Shown piece by piece: positions 60,942 through 64,000 of a stretch of DNA of 64,000 bases (positions are counted from its first letter, which is position 1; every line of letters begins with the position of its first letter). Under the pieces are notes generated by a model. That model had not been told where the DNA came from, searched no databases, and saw only the letters and a program-made list of their open reading frames with translations. Source of the stretch: Alsobacter ponti (GTDB lineage Bacteria > Pseudomonadota > Alphaproteobacteria > Rhizobiales > Beijerinckiaceae). The stretch lies in the NCBI RefSeq assembly GCF_024294805.1, contig NZ_JANCLU010000020.1, positions 20,825 through 84,824 of the forward strand, read 5' to 3'. Made by a program: the position numbers and the translations under genes.

Positions 60942-61919
60942 TCACGCCTTCGGCGCGAGCGCCCGGTCGAGCGCGTAGAGCGCCACGGCGGCGGCGTTCG
61001 AGACGTTGAGGCTCTTGATCGCGCCCGGCACGTCGAGCCGCGCGAGCGCGTCGCAGCGTTCGCGCGTCAGGCGGCGCAGCCCCTTGCCCTCCGCCCCCAG
61101 CACCAGCGCCACCGGCCGGGTGGCGACGGCCTTGTCGAGCGGGGTCGGCCCCTCCGAATCGAGCCCGACTCGCCAGAAGCCGCGCTCGCCCAGCACCGTC
61201 AGCGCCTGCGCCAAATTCGGCACTGTCACCAGCGGCACGTGCTCCAGCCCGCCCGAGGCGGTCTTGGCCAGCACGCCAGTGGCTTCCGGGCTGTGGCGCT
61301 CGGTGATGACGAGGCCGCTGACCCCGAAGGCGGCGGCGCTGCGCAGGATCGCCCCGACATTGTGTGGGTCCGTCACCTGGTCGAGCACCAGCACGATCCC
61401 GTCGGCCGGCAGGTCGTGGATATCGAGCGCCGGCAGGTTGTCGACCTCGGCCACGAGGCCCTGGTGGACCACGTCCTCTCCGACCAGGCGGGCGATGTCG
61501 TCGCCGCGCACCATGGTGACCGGGGCGCGCGTGCCGGACGGCCGGTCCGCCAGCCGCGCGGCCGCGTTCTCGGTGGCATAGACCCGATGAACCACCCGGC
61601 GCGGATTGGCCAGCGCCTCGATCACGCTGTGGAAGCCGTAGAGCAGGGGGCGTCCGCCGCCGGGGCGGGCCGCGCCGCGCTCGGGACGGTCCTGCCGCGA
61701 CTCGTGGCGACCCTCCGGGGCGCGCTCGCGCCGCTGCGCGGCGCCGCGCGCCGGCTCGCGCTCGTCCTGGCCCCGGGCTGGCCGGGCGTCGCCGCGCGGC
61801 TTGCCGCCGCCGCGCTCGTCGCGGCCGGACCGATTCGCGTCCTCGGGGCGCCAGCCGCCGGTGCGTCCCGCGTCGCGGGATCGGTGATCGTGTCTGTCGC
61901 CGCCGGGCTTCCTGGCCAT
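60942..61919 (-). CDS. rlmB: 23S rRNA (guanosine-2'-O)-methyltransferase (RlmB-like)
   Basis: A 325-residue SpoU/TrmH methyltransferase. About 90 N-terminal residues are Arg/Gly/Asp-rich and disordered; the substrate-binding domain starts at LLYGFHSVIEALANPRR. SPOUT motifs are NVGAILRSAAAFG (1), VLGAEGKGLRRLT (2) and SLNVSNAAAVALY (3). It methylates G2251 of 23S rRNA in relatives. The start ATG at 61919 is chosen from in-frame options; the long extended frame from 62078 would run close to the tRNA-Tyr promoter region. It is divergent from tRNA-Tyr. Confidence 0.93.
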   Translation of the reverse strand: MARKPGGDRHDHRSRDAGRTGGWRPEDANRSGRDERGGGKPRGDARPARGQDEREPARGAAQRRERAPEGRHESRQDRPERGAARPGGGRPLLYGFHSVIEALANPRRVVHRVYATENAAARLADRPSGTRAPVTMVRGDDIARLVGEDVVHQGLVAEVDNLPALDIHDLPADGIVLVLDQVTDPHNVGAILRSAAAFGVSGLVITERHSPEATGVLAKTASGGLEHVPLVTVPNLAQALTVLGERGFWRVGLDSEGPTPLDKAVATRPVALVLGAEGKGLRRLTRERCDALARLDVPGAIKSLNVSNAAAVALYALDRALAPKA

Positions 61920-62115
61920 GTCGGGTCCGCCGTTTCGCGTGGGTTCGCCGGGGTGTCGCACGCGGCGGGGCGCGGGGCAATCAGCGCGCCGGGCGCGGCC
62001 TCCGCTTTTCGTGTTGACACGAGCGCCCCCCCTCCCCATAAGACGCCCCGCGGACGCGCCGCCCGGCGCGCTTCGCATCCGCGTCCAGTGCAGCCCCGGC
62101 TCACGGAACGGGCGT

Positions 62116-62200
62116 GGGGGAATGTCCCGAGCGGCAAAGGGGGCGGACTGTAAATCCGCTGGCTAAGCCTTCGTAGGTTCGAGTCCTACTTCCCCCACCA
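62116..62200 (+). tRNA. tRNA-Tyr (GTA anticodon)
   Basis: A full cloverleaf with acceptor GGGGGAA/TTCCCCC, a class II long variable arm, anticodon loop CTGTAAA giving GTA, T-arm TTCGAGT and encoded CCA. 85 bases. It is followed by a T-rich stretch (TTTTTCTTCTTT) that may end the transcript. Confidence 0.97.
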
Positions 62201-62258
62201 TTTTTCTTCTTTCGACAGAGCGTCGCCTTGCGTGGCTCCGTCCGGCGGTCCCCAAATC

Positions 62259-62384
62259 CGGCGGACGCCAGTCCGCCCGTCTCCTGAACCCAAAGGGCGG
62301 ACCCCGTCCGCCCGTCCCCAAGCCCCGTAGGGCGGACTTCGTCCGTCTGTCCCCAAGTCCCAAAGGGCGGACGCCAGTCCGCCC
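62259..62384. repeat. Tandem array of four palindromic ~35 bp units
   Basis: Palindromes of the form GGGCGGACGCCAGTCCGCCC start at 62259, 62295, 62330 and 62365, so the period is 36, 35 and 35 bases. The third unit is GGGCGGACTTCGTCCGTCT and the second GGGCGGACCCCGTCCGCCC. Spacers share CCCAAGTCCCAAA-like sequence, so the whole unit repeats rather than only the palindrome. A CRISPR is excluded because the spacers are not unique. Confidence 0.85.
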
Positions 62385-62570
62385 GTTCCCGGAATGCCGG
62401 AGCCTTGGCGGAGGCATATCCGGGAGCCAGCGCATGGATGTTGCCGCGAAGCGGCGCTTGACAGGCCTTTTCGATGAGGACGCGCTGACGCGCGACATTG
62501 TTACGCTAGGCCCCGGATGCGGTTCCGCTTTCGCTGCACCGCTCCGGGGACGGGCGGGCCGTTGGCCCGC
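62368..62570 (+). repeat. ~200 bp repeat, copy A (inverted relative to copy B)
   Basis: Starts with CGGACGCCAGTCCGCCCGTT and ends near CGGGCGGGCCGTTGGCCCGC. It shares many blocks in order with the reverse complement of 63132-63330, such as TATCCGGGAGCCAGCG, GCCGCGAAGCGGCGCT, AGGACGCGCT, CGCGCGACAT and CGGGGACGGGCGGGCC. By eye most positions agree. No coding function is evident. Confidence 0.8.
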
Positions 62571-62592
62571 ATTGCTGTCCCACGCGCCCAAA

Positions 62593-62612
62593 GGGCGGAC
62601 GCCAGTCCGCCC
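62593..62612. repeat. Extra copy of the palindromic unit
   Basis: GGGCGGACGCCAGTCCGCCC, identical to the fourth unit of the upstream array, 228 bases away and just after copy A of the larger repeat. Confidence 0.85.
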
Positions 62613-63131
62613 GTTCCATGCGGAATGTTCCCGCCATCCTTCCGGATGCGGGGCTTGGCTTTGTTCTGCGATGCCCGGAAGGGCGGCGCGGAACGGCGGG
62701 GGCCTCGTCCCGCCGGCGGATGCCGGAGGTGAGGGTGTAATACCGACGAGAGTTGACCCCCGCCGTTCCGCGCGCGGTGTTTGAGGCTTGCTCCGCTTGG
62801 TCCCAGGGGGCATGACACTCACCCTGTTTGGTCCCGCAAGCCGGCTGGCCCTTGCCTCCCGATCGACCCTCGCCCGCATATCGCGGGACGAAGTCCTGGG
62901 AGCTGAGGAACCACCCAGCCCGGGTTACTGTCCCGCTGTTGGCGGCGACGAACCTGAGCGGCTTGGGCCGCCGGCGCTCGGGAGTGCGTGACGCTCCCTC
63001 GAACCGGCCACCGCCCCCCACCCGCATCGGCCACGCTGCAGACGCCCCTTCCTCGGGTGAGGACGAGAGCCATATAGGCATAAATTCCTGCGAATGTCAA
63101 GCGTAGACTGGGGCGCGAGTCGATTTGCAGC

Positions 63132-63330
63132 GCGGGCCTCCGGCCCGCCCGTCCCCGGGTCGGTGCAGCGACAGCGGAACCGAGCCCGGGGCCCAGCGCA
63201 ACATGTCGCGCGTAGCGCGTCCTTATGGCCTTTTCCATTGAGCGCCGCTTCGCGGCAGCATTCCTACGCTGGCTCCCGGATACCCCTCCGCTACGCTCCG
63301 GGGTTCCGGGAACGGGCGGACTGGCGTCCG
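63132..63330 (-). repeat. ~200 bp repeat, copy B (inverted relative to copy A)
   Basis: On the minus strand it begins CGGACGCCAGTCCGCCCGTT and runs through the same blocks as copy A. The 561 bases between the copies are not shared. The pair makes imperfect terminal inverted repeats around a segment of about 960 bases in total. Confidence 0.8.
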
Positions 63331-63443
63331 TGCCTGGCGTTCCGCCATCCGGGCTCGGTCGCGCGAGGGTTGCCCTGGCGCGGTGCGTCACCCCTCTGGG
63401 CGCTTGCCAAGCGCGGCCGGGCGCGGCATATCAGGCGGCGCGG

Positions 63444-63517
63444 GCGGGTGTAGCTCAATGGTAGAGCAGCAGCCTTCCAAGCTGAATACGAGGGTTCGAT
63501 TCCCTTCACCCGCTCCA
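63444..63517 (+). tRNA. tRNA-Gly (TCC anticodon)
   Basis: Acceptor GCGGGTG/CACCCGC, D-arm GCTC/GAGC, anticodon loop CTTCCAA giving TCC, T-arm TTCGATT, encoded TCCA end. 74 bases. It lies 232 bases before tuf and is likely in the same transcription region. Confidence 0.97.
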
Positions 63518-63749
63518 TTCTCCTCACGACGTGACTTTGGCCTGCGCGGCGTGTCCCCGCGTGACTGTCCAGCTGCGTCGATTTGCTATGGGTGACCTTG
63601 CCGTGACCGCCGTGGGGATGACGCCGGCCGGCCGCCGGGCGCATCGCGTCTCCTGACTCTTGCGCCTTCCCGCGAAACCGCCTATTTCGGCCCGCGTTTC
63701 CAACCCCCTTTGCCGGCGACGTCCGGCTGTCGAGGACTGAGACACGGCC

Positions 63750-64000
63750 ATGGCCAAGGAAAAATTTTCGCGGACGAAGCCGCATTGCAACATCGGCACG
63801 ATCGGTCACGTCGACCACGGCAAGACGTCGCTGACGGCGGCGATCACGAAGGTTCTGGCGGAGACGGGCGGGGCGACGTTCACGGCGTACGACCAGATCG
63901 ACAAGGCTCCGGAGGAGAAGGCTCGCGGGATCACGATCTCGACGGCGCATGTCGAGTACGAGACGCAGAACCGCCACTACGCGCACGTGGATTGCCCCGG
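63750..64000 (+). CDS. tuf: Elongation factor Tu, N-terminal part (partial)
   Basis: The first 83 residues of EF-Tu, which delivers aminoacyl-tRNA to the ribosome. [20 protein letters not shown] is the classical start; GHVDHGKT (G1 loop), the ARGITI switch region (G2) and VDCPG (G3) follow. The gene runs off the right edge. GAGGA lies about 13 bases before the ATG. tRNA genes immediately upstream of tuf are common in bacteria. Confidence 0.98.
   Translation, partial: MAKEKFSRTKPHCNIGTIGHVDHGKTSLTAAITKVLAETGGATFTAYDQIDKAPEEKARGITISTAHVEYETQNRHYAHVDCP

Larger units (their letters stand above)
62201..63443. other. Repeat-rich intergenic region between tRNA-Tyr and tRNA-Gly
   Basis: About 1.2 kb without a credible gene. 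It contains a tandem array of four palindromic units (62259-62384), another unit at 62593-62612, an inverted one at 63312-63330, and two roughly 200-base copies in inverted orientation (62368-62570 and 63132-63330). Short open frames cross it on both strands but lack ribosome sites and family matches. The inverted pair and the array suggest an accumulated repeat or degenerate mobile element. Confidence 0.75.

Noticed and set aside
61920-62078. A longer RlmB start at 62078.
   Set aside because: It would add 53 Arg/Gly-rich residues lying close to the tRNA-Tyr gene; the ATG at 61919 gives a more usual protein.
62259-62384. CRISPR array between tRNA-Tyr and tRNA-Gly.
   Set aside because: The linkers between palindromes are themselves similar, the period is only about 35 bases in all, and no cas gene is nearby. 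It is a tandem palindromic repeat.
62163-62879. Short frames reading across tRNA-Tyr and tRNA-Gly on the opposite strand.
   Set aside because: Their peptides (such as GEVGLEPTKA or RVKGIEPSYSAWK) are the usual translations of antisense tRNA, not genes.

Overview
This GC-rich window comes from an alphaproteobacterium, most likely a member of the Hyphomicrobiales (Rhizobiales). The assignment is an inference from gene content and order: an Fe-S scaffold, folE, hisI and patatin block; a DUF2336 protein; an exonuclease, DUF294 and actP block; and rlmB, tRNA-Tyr, tRNA-Gly and tuf at the right edge. Nothing in the window fixes the genus.

Region 1 (1-20,700) is mostly housekeeping and conserved genes: a rhomboid protease tail, a CBS protein, a patatin, hisI, folE, an Fe-S scaffold, cytochrome c, a secreted beta-rich protein, a YfhO-type membrane protein, a nitroreductase with a flavin reductase, yidD-thrS, a MipA porin-like protein, a CoA-lyase with a MaoC hydratase, a lytic transglycosylase, a DUF2336 protein, NAD kinase, a NUDIX hydrolase, a Gfo/Idh/MocA dehydrogenase, a LysE exporter and a 49-residue membrane peptide.

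Region 2 (20,800-37,550) is a catabolic island. It holds an M20 peptidase, an ATP-dependent hydantoinase/oxoprolinase pair (A and B subunits), two paralogous M28-like peptidases, an IclR regulator, a divergent quinone oxidoreductase-like MDR enzyme and a complete five-gene dipeptide/oligopeptide ABC importer. Palindromes with GAAA/TTTC half-sites lie upstream of the first M28 gene, the IclR gene and the importer gene, which suggests one regulon. The import, ring-opening (lactam or cyclic amide) and amide-hydrolysis steps would fit a peptide-like or cyclic amide substrate. Both M28 proteins lack the usual catalytic Glu-Glu pair.

Region 3 (37,680-42,160) is a copper-handling operon: a small His/Cys-rich exported protein, a lipoprotein, a TolC-family lipoprotein, a multicopper oxidase, a cupredoxin and a CusF-like protein. 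Region 4 (42,230-48,400) pairs a polar amino-acid ABC importer and a 2-hydroxyacid dehydrogenase with a divergent IclR regulator and a D-serine-dehydratase-like enzyme, so D-amino acid or hydroxy-amino acid catabolism is likely.

Region 5 (48,560-61,920) holds a DEAD-box helicase, a MerR regulator divergent from a Zn/Cd/Pb-type P-type ATPase with a very His-rich linker, tRNA-Thr, an MHS-type transporter, an exonuclease/DUF294/ActP/DUF485 acetate-uptake block, a Pro-rich secreted protein and rlmB. Region 6 (62,116-64,000) has tRNA-Tyr, then about 1.2 kb with no credible gene but full of repeats (a four-unit array of about 35 bp palindromes and two roughly 200 bp inverted copies), then tRNA-Gly and the start of tuf.
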